Positions 28,501 through 38,264 of a stretch of 64,000 bases of DNA are shown here, in pieces (position 1 is the first letter of the stretch; each line of letters opens with the position of its first letter). The stretch spans positions 35,899 through 99,898 of the forward strand of contig JALNQF010000160.1 of the NCBI GenBank assembly GCA_028456385.1, in the 5' to 3' direction. Position numbers and translations under genes: made by a program. The DNA is from Ophiosphaerella korrae. Taxonomy: Eukaryota; Ascomycota; Dothideomycetes; Pleosporales; Phaeosphaeriaceae. The notes under the pieces were generated by a model, which was not told where the DNA came from, searched no databases, and was given only the letters and a program-made list of their open reading frames with translations.

Positions 28501-30983
28501 ATTTCTATAACCTCGACAAACCATATGAGGAAATGTATAATCGCAGCAAAACTCCTCGTATGCCCTGGCACGATGTCGCCATGCAGATTGTCGGCCAACC
28601 TGCGCGCGATTTGACTCGTCATTTCGTCCAGCGATGGAACTATCTACTACGCCAACGCAAGCCCTCTCGACCAACTCCGTTCCTCCTTCCACCACCAGAC
28701 TTTAATCCTGCTGATATAGAAGCCCTCGGATTGGATGGAACTTGTGAGGTGCAGATTTTACGCTCTGCATGTGCTTGGTCACTAGGAACACCCAATAAGG
28801 TGGAGCATAGCATCATGAACGCATACGTCCAAATGATCGCCACCTCGGAGCACTTCGTATACATTGAAAATCAATTCTATATCAGCAGTAGCGAGGCTCT
28901 GGGTACCAAGATCGAAAATAAAATCAATGACGCCATCGTTGACCGTATCAAACGCGCCTATGCCAATGATGAGGACTGGCGAGCATGTATTATGCTGCCA
29001 CTCATGCCTGGATATCAAAACACAGTCGAAGAGCAAGATGGCAGCAGTGTTCGTCTCATCATGACATGCCAGTATCACAGCATTTGCCGTGGTCCGACCT
29101 CAATTTTTGGACGCCTACGAGCGGCCGGTATTGAACCTGAAGATTACATTGAATTTTACGCTCTGAGGTCATGGGGCGAGATTGGCCCAAATAAAGAACT
29201 AGTGACAGAGCAGTTATACATTCATGCCAAAATTATGGTCGTAGACGATCGCGTTGCCATCATCGGCTCGGCCAACATCAATGAACGATCAATGTTGGGC
29301 TCGCGAGATTCCGAGGTTGCCGCTGTTATCCGTGACACGGAAGTCCTGGATTCTTACATGGCAGGCCAACCTTACAAGGTCGGGAAGTTTCCCCATACGC
29401 TTCGCATGCGCCTCATGCGTGAGCATCTCGGCATAGATACGGATGCCATTGGCGAGGAAGAGTGGGCGAGCCAAATGTCTGATGCCGATAGCACCGGTTT
29501 CCACACCGAGTCTTCGTCTCCTTCGTCTCCGACCGCCCAGCGTGCTACCGAGCAGAAGTTGGAAGAAAATAGCTACCGCCTACAAGATGACCTAATAGCA
29601 AGGGCTGAGAAACTGCATAGCTTCAACCATGACTTTGACTGGGCGCAAAATGAAAACCCCAATCTCAAGGCCAACAAAAAGGCATCGTCAGACCCCCGTG
29701 TCATGGGTAACTTTGCGCATACAAAGGATGTGCGAGGCGAGGGTGCCGATCACATGCTCGAAGTGGAGAATCTGCGCCCAACCGTCTCCCGCGGTCGAGA
29801 CTCGTATTATGACGAGCATGGACATGAAAGGCTTGTTAGTGATGTTGCACCAGAAGGGCACGCTTCTACGCCTAAGAAGAATGCGGCATCAAAAACCCGA
29901 GGTCGTAGTAACACAACTGGCACAAAGACTAGCGCTATTAGTAGTCAGATTGACGGCAACTCCGGCCTTCCACCAACGCGTATGCCACGTATGGACACTG
30001 CCAAACTCGGACTTACGCAGCTGAGCCAGCTGCCTGCCCTACCTGCCCTTGATGACACTGACATTGGCGGGCCACCTCTTCAGCGTAGCTTTAGCCATGG
30101 CTCCTCCCCGATTCTCGATCCTCTTCTCAATGAGATGCGCCGCCCCCTTATCACAGAAGACTGTATGCGTGACCCCATCAACGACTCCTTCTTCCTTGAT
30201 ACATGGCACCAAGTCGCCGAAAACAATACGAAAATCTTCCGCCAAGTATTCCGCTGCATGCCTGACAACGAAGTCAAAACCTGGAAGCAGTACCGAGAAT
30301 ACGACGACTTCGCTAAGCGCTTCGCGAAAGACCAAGGCGGAGACACCAAAAGCGACCAGCGCAGACACTCCGAAGGCCCCAACAAAACTGGCCCACCAGG
30401 TACCAGCGGTCCAACAGCTGAAAAGTTTCCTCTCGGTCCCCAGGCCATGACTGCTGCCGATAAGATTGGTGAAAAGCTGTCCGAAAAGATCACAAACACG
30501 TCTGAAAAGACAACACATTCCAATAGTGTTGAACAATGGACCCAGGACCAGGAACCGCACCTCCATCCCCTTAAATTAAACACCTCAAACGAAGACCGCA
30601 AACTAGCCGAAGACGCGATCGTCTCCCCGATGAACTCCACTCCACCTTCAAAAACATTTACATTTCCTCCTCCACCCCCTGACCCCACTCCCAACCCAAA
30701 CACTACGCGCGCCCGCACCGTAACCATCACCGAACCCACTCACACACCCCATCGCACAGCTACCAAGCGCTCACGGCGCCGCGCCACGACAAAGTCCAGT
30801 AACAAAGCCTTCAACGCGGCAGATTTGGACGCCATGCTTGCCAAGGAGGATTCGAGGGCGCTTTTAGGGTTGGTACAGGGCCATCTTGTGCTTTGGCCGT
30901 ACGACTGGCTTGAGACGGAGGAAAAAGGGGGTGGTTGGCTGTATAATGTTGACCAGATTGCGCCATTGGAGATTTATAATTGA
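25515..30983 (+). CDS. SPO14: Phospholipase D, Spo14/PLD1 type
   Basis: Hydrolyses phosphatidylcholine to phosphatidic acid at membranes; in yeast the orthologue is needed for meiosis and secretion. One exon, 1,822 aa. The N-terminal 370 residues are low-complexity and Ser/Pro-rich. A PX-like region lies near residues 435-490 (with an acidic insert after it) and a PH-like region near 675-740 (PKWFLVRHSYIVCVDSPEE). The two HKD motifs are HEKICVID (about residue 930) and HAKIMVVDD (about 1236). After the second catalytic half comes a long variable tail ending in a conserved block, LVLWPYDWLETEEKGGGWLY. All key residues are present and the start context is good. Confidence 0.95.
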   Translation: MADNTTPDLGNTPMVRSDEPRHVLSPLRVGLTANETEEIHVSSPSNGAPKIMRSAPTGSPLSAKEPGEFPFHIADPATRPPKPSSHTSHTSNGSYYPPFAPISRHPTGDGDNPDAPKERKSVQFARSTAYGTETPTANSRQQSWDAPEAEAKGKERDKQANSLMGKLRALAAPIQGHGRSPSIGALSPTSERDEPRYDAHDSEADADGESSAGEGASRPSRRRRKSSRRWFDGEGEGTQTAPTTPKQSGSGHFFSRDQDSPNATPNAAGANRPGFIRRSTMDDIPEHERQGYSEDEGRSRIAKESAWKRGLHSARGLSYGGLRQHDSTAEEDGTERRPGNLRAFTTFGGNAADGRPSAWRMRGERTTSLSAQKWKSIKNSLKLLGNRAKAERQVDHAKSAELMAELLAGAPAALFLASMFQRDEHGHKRIPVLMEQLKVTITDIDKSKDKLPKDDRHTPLRVELEYGSGLTRMKWVVYRAVTDFANLHLKFKIQEKQEQFRSRPTGRGPDEKGDEKDDPRTRLPRFPRSALPYLRGLRGYGALDDEGEEEEDDVAAGGHASGPDGDASATDRPARNRRRKSSFTLGRRKSSIGANEQSSGVVGQAGGRQGSFAGPAGQHVQRQTHHERQRKKLEAYLKGLISYLIFRPDSNRLCKFLELSALGVRLAAEGGYHGKEGFMMIKSSKGVTNSKKWHLTPMVNRHWPKWFLVRHSYIVCVDSPEEMNVYDVFLVDADFNMESKSGKLRDKKAREIASDAKASATGHHQLKLTNSERKMKLLARNDRMLQQFEDSITFMSKNTLWSQPQRFGSFAPVRKKIYAQWLVDGRDYMWNVSRAISMARDVIYIHDWWLSPELYLRRPAAISHKWRLDRLLQRKAQEGVKIFVIMYRNIGAAIPIDSEYSKFSLLDLHPNVFVQRSPNQIRQNTFFWSHHEKICVIDHTVAFCGGVDLCFGRWDTPQHVLVDDKLTGFEPDDNPKDADHCQLWPGKDYSNPRVQDFYNLDKPYEEMYNRSKTPRMPWHDVAMQIVGQPARDLTRHFVQRWNYLLRQRKPSRPTPFLLPPPDFNPADIEALGLDGTCEVQILRSACAWSLGTPNKVEHSIMNAYVQMIATSEHFVYIENQFYISSSEALGTKIENKINDAIVDRIKRAYANDEDWRACIMLPLMPGYQNTVEEQDGSSVRLIMTCQYHSICRGPTSIFGRLRAAGIEPEDYIEFYALRSWGEIGPNKELVTEQLYIHAKIMVVDDRVAIIGSANINERSMLGSRDSEVAAVIRDTEVLDSYMAGQPYKVGKFPHTLRMRLMREHLGIDTDAIGEEEWASQMSDADSTGFHTESSSPSSPTAQRATEQKLEENSYRLQDDLIARAEKLHSFNHDFDWAQNENPNLKANKKASSDPRVMGNFAHTKDVRGEGADHMLEVENLRPTVSRGRDSYYDEHGHERLVSDVAPEGHASTPKKNAASKTRGRSNTTGTKTSAISSQIDGNSGLPPTRMPRMDTAKLGLTQLSQLPALPALDDTDIGGPPLQRSFSHGSSPILDPLLNEMRRPLITEDCMRDPINDSFFLDTWHQVAENNTKIFRQVFRCMPDNEVKTWKQYREYDDFAKRFAKDQGGDTKSDQRRHSEGPNKTGPPGTSGPTAEKFPLGPQAMTAADKIGEKLSEKITNTSEKTTHSNSVEQWTQDQEPHLHPLKLNTSNEDRKLAEDAIVSPMNSTPPSKTFTFPPPPPDPTPNPNTTRARTVTITEPTHTPHRTATKRSRRRATTKSSNKAFNAADLDAMLAKEDSRALLGLVQGHLVLWPYDWLETEEKGGGWLYNVDQIAPLEIYN

Positions 30984-32167
30984 TTTTGAAGGCGGAATCT
31001 GAGCGAAAGTTCTGTTTCGTAAGTCTGGAAAGTATGGGCGTAAGCGGTCAGTGTACTGCCTTGCTTTTCGTTCCATTTTTCTTCCTGGTCTTCCACTCTC
31101 TCACTTTACATTTTATTCTTGCGTGCGTTGGTGAAGTATGTATGTGACTGAGTTGCACAGCTTGCCTAAATTTCCCAACAGTCACCTTTGTTGATGGGGG
31201 GGTGGGGGGGGGGGGGGGTTTGCCTTTAATAGGCGATGTACCGTGGGTTTCCTTGAAAGCATCAAATTCATAGTTTTCATAGTTTAAAATGGACGCTCAC
31301 CAAATATTGGATTTTGTTATATCAGTATCACAATTGACCTCGACGGGTACAATACCTATACTCTGGTTTTAGTAATCGCAATCTTTAATTTGCATTAGGA
31401 GGACTTGAAGAAAATGTAATGAGAACCAACACCGTCTACAACTGGTAATGTCAATTTGTTCCGATGGCACGAAAGTCAGTACTGTGAATGTTCTCAGCCC
31501 GTAGGCCTGGGATCCCTGATAATATTGCGCCGTGAAGGTAGCGCGTCAACTAGGATAGTGGTGCGAGGATGAGCATGCCCGCAATGCTGCATTACGACTG
31601 CGTTGAGTGGTAGCACTGTGCTTCACTATAGAACTGAACACTTGGAAATTCGACCTAATAAGGTCTGTGTCATTATTTAGTCTGGTGTAAGATGCGAAGT
31701 AATCACTTGAGGGCTATCGCTAATAAATGAAGAGCGCCTCCAAAGAAAGAAATGATCTAAGTGACCTCGGCAATTTGCATAGTAATGGGGTTTATTCACA
31801 GCTTGTGACATATTTTCGAACCATGTATACGTGTAAAGCTTATCTCATTTTACACATGAAGTGCTCTCTTTGAACTTCTTGAAAATGGCTTCTTACGCTA
31901 GTTGGCATGAGAATATTGTGGTGTAGCAGAACCGCACGTGATCGGGGAGGCTTAGGTCAGCCTTGCGGCTCTGCGAGGACTCCGAGTGAGATCGGATGAG
32001 GTAGATAGCCACCGACACCAACTCATCATGTAGCTACTCAATCCATATATTTCAACTCATCTCACCGACTGCGGGTCGCCACCTGCCTCCTACTACTACG
32101 TGTATCCTACGATGCCACAATATCTTAACCCAGTCTAGCATTAACTAGATAATCCGCCTAGTTTTCT
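30984..32167. other. Convergent intergenic region with G homopolymer
   Basis: 1.2 kb between the convergent 3' ends of PLD and the PrpF-like gene. A G-rich run of about 20 bases lies at 31196-31219. No gene is seen. Confidence 0.5.
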
Positions 32168-33549
32168 TTAAATACTATTTTGGTAGTAGAACACCGTACC
32201 TTCGAATAGACGCCGCGCCGTCCGGGAAACAATGCATCGATCAACCGCTGCAAAGGTATCCGAGCTCGTAGCTATGACTTCAACATCGATAGATCCACTT
32301 GGATGAGCAATGGTTATGATCTTACAGTCAGGGAGTAGGTAAGAAGGCTTTCGACCATGCTCATGTTCCATGGGAGGACTTGGTGTCCTTTCAGGCGTTA
32401 ACAGCTCCCAGCTCGACGGAGCTTTCTCCTTGGAATTGATACGGTGAGCTACCGTGTCTTGAATGCAAACTGCTGAGGCGAGGCAAGCCGCACCTGTGAG
32501 CTGCAAACTTGGGTGAGGTTTTCCCATGCTAAAGGCTAAGACGTTGATATTTGCATTTTCTCGGTTGGCGTCATGCCCAGAAACATGACTTCGTCGGGCA
32601 GATGATACAACAGCAAGCTTTGGGGTGCCTCGAACCTTGGCCGCAGCTTCTGTACTGGATGCTAAGCCCATAAGAACAGCCCCAGCACGCCGTATTGATT
32701 CCATTTGCTCGAGATATTTCGCTGAATCTTTGAAATCGCTATTGAGATGCAAAGGTAATGTGGTCTCATCCACGAGCACAAAAGGATTAGCGGCGTCAAT
32801 CAATGTCGCTTTTACAGAGAATCGATCTTCATTCTGTTCGTTCACAACGATGGTTTCGGTTCGTTTTCCTGTGGGAAAGAGCTTTCCGGTCATACTACCG
32901 GCAGGATCAACAAATGCAACCTTAACTTCGCTGCCGGTTCCCTTGACGCCTGGGATAGTGTAATCACCGTCCTCTTCAAATGAGCCGTTCTCATCCACTT
33001 CAATAGTTTCAACGATTAATCGTGATGTATTCGTATTGAATATCCGAACATCAATCTAAACGTTCTATTAGCATGCCAAAGCCAGTTTCTTACTGATGAG
33101 CTTACTTGGCGGTCGCCAGGATTTGCGCGTACAAGGCCTTCTTGAAGTGCAAATGGGCCGACGCCCGAACACATATTCCCACAGTTTCCGCTCAGATCGA
33201 CAGTTTCTTGCCCTACTGCTACTTGTACAAAGGTATAATCGACGTCCACCCCAACCCGACTCGATGATGAAATCACAGCAACCTTGGAAGTGGTAGATGT
33301 TGCACCGCCAACTCCATCAATTTGTCGCGCATCTGAATTTTGAGAACCCATGGCGGCAAGCAATGGGCCCGCCCATTCTGTTTCTGAGGCAGGCAAATGT
33401 TTGCGGTGAATAAAAAGTCCCTTTGAGGTACCAGCACGCATTAAAACAGCGGGTAGGCTGCATCGAACTCTTTTTGAGGCTCTCTCGGAGGACATCGTAA
33501 AATCCGGGTGGACTAAGGTGGAGGTATGTGGAACAGGGAGATCTTTCAT
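32168..33549 (-). CDS. PrpF-family isomerase (methylaconitate / aconitate isomerase type)
   Basis: PrpF-family enzymes move the double bond or change the cis/trans geometry of substituted aconitates; fungal relatives include the aconitate-delta-isomerase of the Ustilago itaconate cluster. Two exons, 33106-33549 and 32168-33055, with a 50-bp intron (GTAAGC...TAG). The N-terminal block LPAVLMRAGTSKGLF and the motif VDLSGNCGNMCSGVGPFALQ, carrying the conserved Cys, are diagnostic. The second half has NPFVLVDE and LAVVSSARR. Length is 443 aa from ATG 33549, or 425 aa from MSSERAS (ATG 33495), which starts closer to the conserved core. Its promoter holds three CCGCGG sites, and a Zn2Cys6 gene lies directly upstream on the same strand. 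The substrate is inferred from family only. Confidence 0.86.
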
Positions 33550-33773
33550 TGACCAAATGTCTTGATATATTCTTGTTATATAATCTAACAAGTGGGTCAG
33601 GAGGTGTACGAAAATGGTTAAGCTGTCTCCATCTTCTGCAACATTATCAGATTATATATCAAGCTTAGTACTCCGGGGTAAATATTATTAATTAGCCAAG
33701 CCTTAGTAGCTTGACTCGAAAAAACTGGAGACATGTCATGAGAGCTTCATGATTCTCATCATTGTGTTGTTCA

Positions 33774-33838
33774 ATCCCGCGGGATCTGAAGGCTAACATT
33801 GCGATGCCGCGGGAACCACGCCCGACAAACAGCCGCGG
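33774..33838. promoter_or_regulatory. Cluster of three CCGCGG palindromes upstream of the PrpF-like gene
   Basis: A perfect 12-bp palindrome ATCCCGCGGGAT spans 33774-33785; further CCGCGG cores lie at 33807-33812 (followed by GAACC) and 33833-33838. They sit about 225-290 bp upstream of ATG 33549. CCG/CGG half-sites are the usual target of Zn2Cys6 regulators, one of which is encoded next door. Binding is inferred. Confidence 0.55.
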
Positions 33839-33996
33839 GTTCGGCGCCACCTTCGGATCCAGGCAGGCGTGCATGACGCATCTCGCAAAGTCTTTAGTAA
33901 CATTTCCGGGATCTAGGTTGCAGGTGAGAAAGGGACTTCGACACAAACACTTTGGCTGATAAGGTTGTTTTTTTGAGACACCAACCTGGGAACAAT

Positions 33997-36323
33997 TTAC
34001 ATGGTCTCCGTTCCGAACATGGGAAAACTGTCAAGTGCAGAACCGTTCAGGCCGTAGAGGAGATCATCTACAGACACCAGAGCTTCCCCAAAAGGCTGTT
34101 GTTGATGATATAACCAATTTCCATCATGCACGTCGGGAAGAGTGCCCACGTCGTGCTGTCTACTCATAGGCGTAGCCCCTGTGCTGTCTGTGGGGTGATA
34201 TGACCATTGCGGTTGGGTTGGAACTGCCGCATCTGACGAACTGACTCGGCCAGATTGACCTGTCTGTGTTAATTGTGAGTTTTCTTGCTCATGGATGAAA
34301 CTTAGAATGATGCCATCAATATCGAGACTCTGCACGCTAGGCTCACGACTCATCGAAGACCCCGATGATGTATGTCGGGCGCCGTGTTGATTGTCGTCGC
34401 TAGCATCCCGGTCAATTTGCGTATTCTCAAGACTAGGAACATTTACTCCTAATCTCTTCACCAGATTCTGTACAATAGCATTTGCACGGCGAACGGCCCA
34501 ATTTGTCTCCTGATTTTCGCGGAACACGGCCAGACACGCTTCGAGGCTGCTATGAGCGTGTGAAGCAGCTCCTTGCTTCGCGGCAATGCGCGCGTGGATC
34601 GTCGCAGCAACATAAGTGGCATATGATATTAAATATGGGGCTCTTCGCACACTGAATGCTTTGTCGTAAGCTCGCAGTAGTTGAACAATATTATCTGCAG
34701 CTGTGGCGCATGCCATAAAGGAGTTTACCGATATACTTCGAGAGGTATTATAGAGATGCCCGTCAGCGACGAAAGGGCGATGTAGGAGAATCATTAACAC
34801 ATTATACATAGCGCTATGAAAAATTCAGCATGCGATAATATTGCTGGATGGTAAAGCGCTTACTGTAGGCTTAGCACATGCGGAGGTGGTGTTATTGGTT
34901 CCTTCTTCACGTCAATGACGAGATGACCTGGTAGAAGGCTATGCCATGTTGTCAACTTGAGGTGTATGCTTTCTAGTTTGGAGGAAAGTTCTCTGGGGCT
35001 TGAGTCTAAGCTTCTCTCGGTGTATATTGTGCTCAGAATATCACTCAAAATGACTGAGAGCTGGCAAAGATGTCGGAATGTGGATATGCTATATGCTGGA
35101 GAACCTAAGTAAGTAGCGGTTGATTGTGTAGAGTAAGCGAAAGGGGCCCAATGCTCCAGTTCTTCATAGGTGTCGTGGAACTTGATGGGTACAAGTGTAT
35201 CAGATTCTTTGATACTGACAGGCCGGCCCTGGTATAAGCTCTGAACCTTGTCGACAACTGCATCCTCAATCAGCACACTGCACAGCATGATGACAACTGC
35301 GATTAAGACTTACCGAATGCTGCCCAGAAGACACGTCTTCGAATTTCGTAATCTTCGTCGGAAAATTTACGAGTGCTTCCGAGATCCAATGTGTCTACAT
35401 GTATACCCAGGTCAACGATCATGCGGAAGGCCAGGCCAGCATACAACCAAGCAGCACTACGTTCATCGCCAAGGGCGAAGAGAGAGTTGGTCATTACGAG
35501 CAAAGCCTGGATTGTGGTGACTTCACTCTTGTCTAGAGCTCCACCAAGGAGTTCACGCACCCTTTGACGAAACTGCCAACCGGCAGTTCGCACATCATCT
35601 GTTACTCGCCGCACCTCATGGCGAGGGCTGAATTTAGAAGCGCCGAAGTAAATAGCGTTCAAAAGGAGTTTAGAGAAATACGGGCCACCACATGCCATGT
35701 CTCGCATAAAGGCAGGGCGATATGTGATGAGAAAGGAGTGATGTTGGCGGTTCCAATGCAATGATAGCAAGTGCATGCCTAACTCGGGCTCGACGCCATC
35801 AAAGTCGAGCTTTCCAAGGCGGAAGTTGACATCTTCGAGTTGCCGCTGGCGTGCAGCTTCAGCGACCAGGCCTTTTTCAATCCAATCATCAGACATTTGA
35901 GGCCGCACTTCGACGGAAGAACGGTCATGGGCATTTTCATCAAACAAGGTGCTTGTGCGGCCATGGTAGCTAGACGAACCATTGGCAGCAACAACAATGC
36001 GGGAGACGCTTGTGGGTGATGGAGCGGCCGTGATGGCCTCGGAAGTATTTTCTCTGCGAGGAGTCTTGCTTGGACGGCTTCGGGCAGGCTGAGCGTCGTC
36101 TATAGGCTCATAACTGCACGTCATGCCATGTGTCTTGCAGTTTGCGCACGATGGCCTTTCTTCACTGCACTTGATCTGCCAGGCTTAGTCCCAGTTCTTA
36201 CGATAGAGGCAACGTCACACAAACCTTCCTGCGACGACAGAAGGTGCAGGCCTCGACTGCGCGTCTGTGGACTCGGCCCGTGCCCACATTGCCGCGGTAA
36301 CGGCCACCGTTGTGCTCACTCAT
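33997..36323 (-). CDS. Zn2Cys6 transcription factor with fungal-specific TF domain
   Basis: Four exons: 36225-36323, 35314-36175, 34864-35257 and 33997-34813 (introns 49, 56 and 50 bp), 723 aa. The zinc cluster is split by the first intron and restored as CTFCRRRKIKCSEERPSC then ANCKTHGMTC, giving C-x2-C-x6-C-x6-C-x2-C-x6-C. The middle homology region is visible: RRRVFWAAFVVDKVQSLYQG across the second intron, and LSLHAMYNVLMILLHRPFV across the third. The tail is Ser/Gln-rich, as expected for activation. It sits between the PrpF-like gene and a divergent tricarboxylate carrier, so it is a candidate pathway-specific activator. Two CCGCGG sites lie 103-119 bp upstream of its start, which would allow autoregulation. 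Confidence 0.93.
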
Positions 36324-36425
36324 GGTGATGCACGACGGGATGGATCATGGATGCCGTGCAATATTGATGGTGTCGGCAGAGGGTGGAGCATACCGTCGTC
36401 CGATTGAAGGCGGGAAGGCCAACTG

Positions 36426-36442
36426 CCGCGGAACTGCCGCGG
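36426..36442. promoter_or_regulatory. Paired CCGCGG sites in the divergent TF / carrier promoter
   Basis: CCGCGG at 36426-36431 and 36437-36442, start-to-start spacing 11 bp (about one helical turn), both preceded by CTG. They lie in the 303-bp gap between the divergent Zn2Cys6 gene and the carrier gene. The first is followed by AACTG, the same flank as a site upstream of the MFS gene at 37885. Confidence 0.55.
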
Positions 36443-36626
36443 GGCCGTAGCGGTCGCCAACTACCCAAGCGACGATGGCCACGTGACTGGAAGACCAACT
36501 TGGCGACGGCAATCGTCACGGGCGCGTAGATAGTAGTACACGGGTGCGGTATATACCTCCTCTATAGCCCAAGAAGATGGCCTATTTTCCCCCTTTTGCA
36601 CCAACAGCACAATCCCAAAGCCCCCA

Positions 36627-37571
36627 ATGAGCGCCTCACCCACTACCGCCCACCCTAGCATCGGCATGCCGCAAGTTTCAACCACCACCACCAATCAATC
36701 GGCAAAAACAACACCAGCAAAGAAGAGCAATCCAACGGCCATTGTATCGCTAATCTCTGGCGCCGTTGCTGGAGGCGTCGAAGCATCAGCAACCTATCCC
36801 TTCGAATTTGCCAAAACACGTGCTCAGCTACAAGTCAGCTCAAGGGCATCTTCAAATCCTTTCGCGGTCATTGCAACTGTTGCAAGAAGCGATGGCATTG
36901 GAGCTATCTACACGGGTTGTTCCACCTTGATACTAGGTACTGCCTTCAAGGCCGGCGTCCGCTTTCTTTCCTTTGACTCTATCCGCAACCGCCTAGCCGA
37001 CGACAGAGGCGTCTTATCTCCTGCACGCGGCATCCTGGCAGGAATGTTGGCAGGCGTCGTTGAGAGTGTCGTAGCTGTAACGCCGACGGAGCGCATCAAG
37101 ACCGCTCTCATTGATAGCGCTAAAGGTGGCACAAAGCAATATCGTGGAGGGTTGCATGCTTGTCAAGTCATCATCCAGACCCATGGCATAGCTGGTCTAT
37201 ACCGAGGGTTGATTTCCACAACAATGAAGCAGTCGGCCACATCCGCCGTTCGCATGGGGTCGTACAACGTCTTGAAGGAATTCTCACGGCGAAAAAGCCT
37301 GCCACAGAACAGCGCAGTAACGTTTGGGATGGGCGCAGTCGCTGGTACCATTACTGTATATGCGACACAACCTTTCGACACCATTAAGACACGAGCTCAG
37401 AGTGCACAAGGTGCAAGTACAGGAGAAGCATTCCGAAGCGTTTTGCAGCATGGCGGAATACGTGGCTTCTGGAGTGGCAGCACTATGCGACTGGGCAGAC
37501 TAGTTTTCAGCGGTGGAATTGTTTTCACCGTGTATGAGAAGGTTGCTTCCGTGCTGAGTCCTTCATCATAA
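36627..37571 (+). CDS. Mitochondrial tricarboxylate carrier (Ctp1/MttA-like)
   Basis: Inner-membrane carrier exchanging citrate, isocitrate or cis-aconitate. Single exon, 314 aa. Three mitochondrial-carrier signatures are visible: PFEFAKTRAQL near residue 55, PTERIKTALI near 152 and PFDTIKTRAQ near 250. Subfamily features of the citrate carrier are present: GVRFLSFDSIRN and MKQSATSAVRMGSYN. The first 35 residues are Thr/Ser-rich and more extended than in yeast Ctp1. The gene is divergent from the Zn2Cys6 factor and next to a PrpF-family isomerase. A housekeeping citrate carrier and a pathway-specific MttA-type cis-aconitate carrier cannot be separated by eye; the context favours the second. 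Confidence 0.9.
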   Translation: MSASPTTAHPSIGMPQVSTTTTNQSAKTTPAKKSNPTAIVSLISGAVAGGVEASATYPFEFAKTRAQLQVSSRASSNPFAVIATVARSDGIGAIYTGCSTLILGTAFKAGVRFLSFDSIRNRLADDRGVLSPARGILAGMLAGVVESVVAVTPTERIKTALIDSAKGGTKQYRGGLHACQVIIQTHGIAGLYRGLISTTMKQSATSAVRMGSYNVLKEFSRRKSLPQNSAVTFGMGAVAGTITVYATQPFDTIKTRAQSAQGASTGEAFRSVLQHGGIRGFWSGSTMRLGRLVFSGGIVFTVYEKVASVLSPSS

Positions 37572-37855
37572 CATGTTTGGTGTAACTCGCCTCACGTACG
37601 GACGTAAAATAGATCACGGTTAGCCTAGTAATTCACAACCTTATTTCAGCATTTTCCTGTAAATGTGGCAATACCATGCGATGGCAGATAGGCGTGACAC
37701 TATCTTTGATGCCAGGGTGCCGTTGTTAACATGTGAGCCGATAGACTACTATAGCCTTTGTAACCACTTCGTCCTTTGCAGCCATGCAAGGGAACAGGCT
37801 TTGGTCAACATCCGATCCTCCTCACTCGCAGCCATGGGCGGCAAAATTCTTACTC

Positions 37856-37924
37856 CCGCGGGAAGCAGTTACTAGCGGATCCTTCCGCGGAACTGGCTGG
37901 GCACAAGTAATCTTCCCGCGGGAA
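37856..37924. promoter_or_regulatory. Three CCGCGG palindromes upstream of the MFS gene
   Basis: Cores at 37856-37861 (CCCGCGGGAAGC), 37885-37890 (inside the palindrome TTCCGCGGAA) and 37916-37921 (inside the 12-bp palindrome TTCCCGCGGGAA). They are about 340-410 bp upstream of ATG 38265. The shared core plus GAA/GAAC flank matches sites in the other two promoters of this segment. Confidence 0.55.
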
Positions 37925-38264
37925 CCCGTCCAGGAACCTGCCGATGGCGAGAAAACTAGTCTAGCCGCGACTCGAAACGAAGGCTCGGTGGCTGGCCTGC
38001 TGCCAAACGGCGCCCGGCCACCACGATGATTCGCCCTCATCCGGGGCCCCGCATTCTTAGCTTTCGCTGGGACAGGCTGGAGCAGGCTGGGCTGGAGGCA
38101 TCGGATGAAAACTCGTATCCGGTAGCGACGCCATCAGCATATGTATATAATGTTGGGTTCTGTGTCGAGACAATGGCAAGTTCTCTACAGCTTCGACTCT
38201 TCAAGCTGCAGCCTTCCCCTTTGAAATCTCAATTCCCAACAACGGGCACATTTCATCACTCGGC

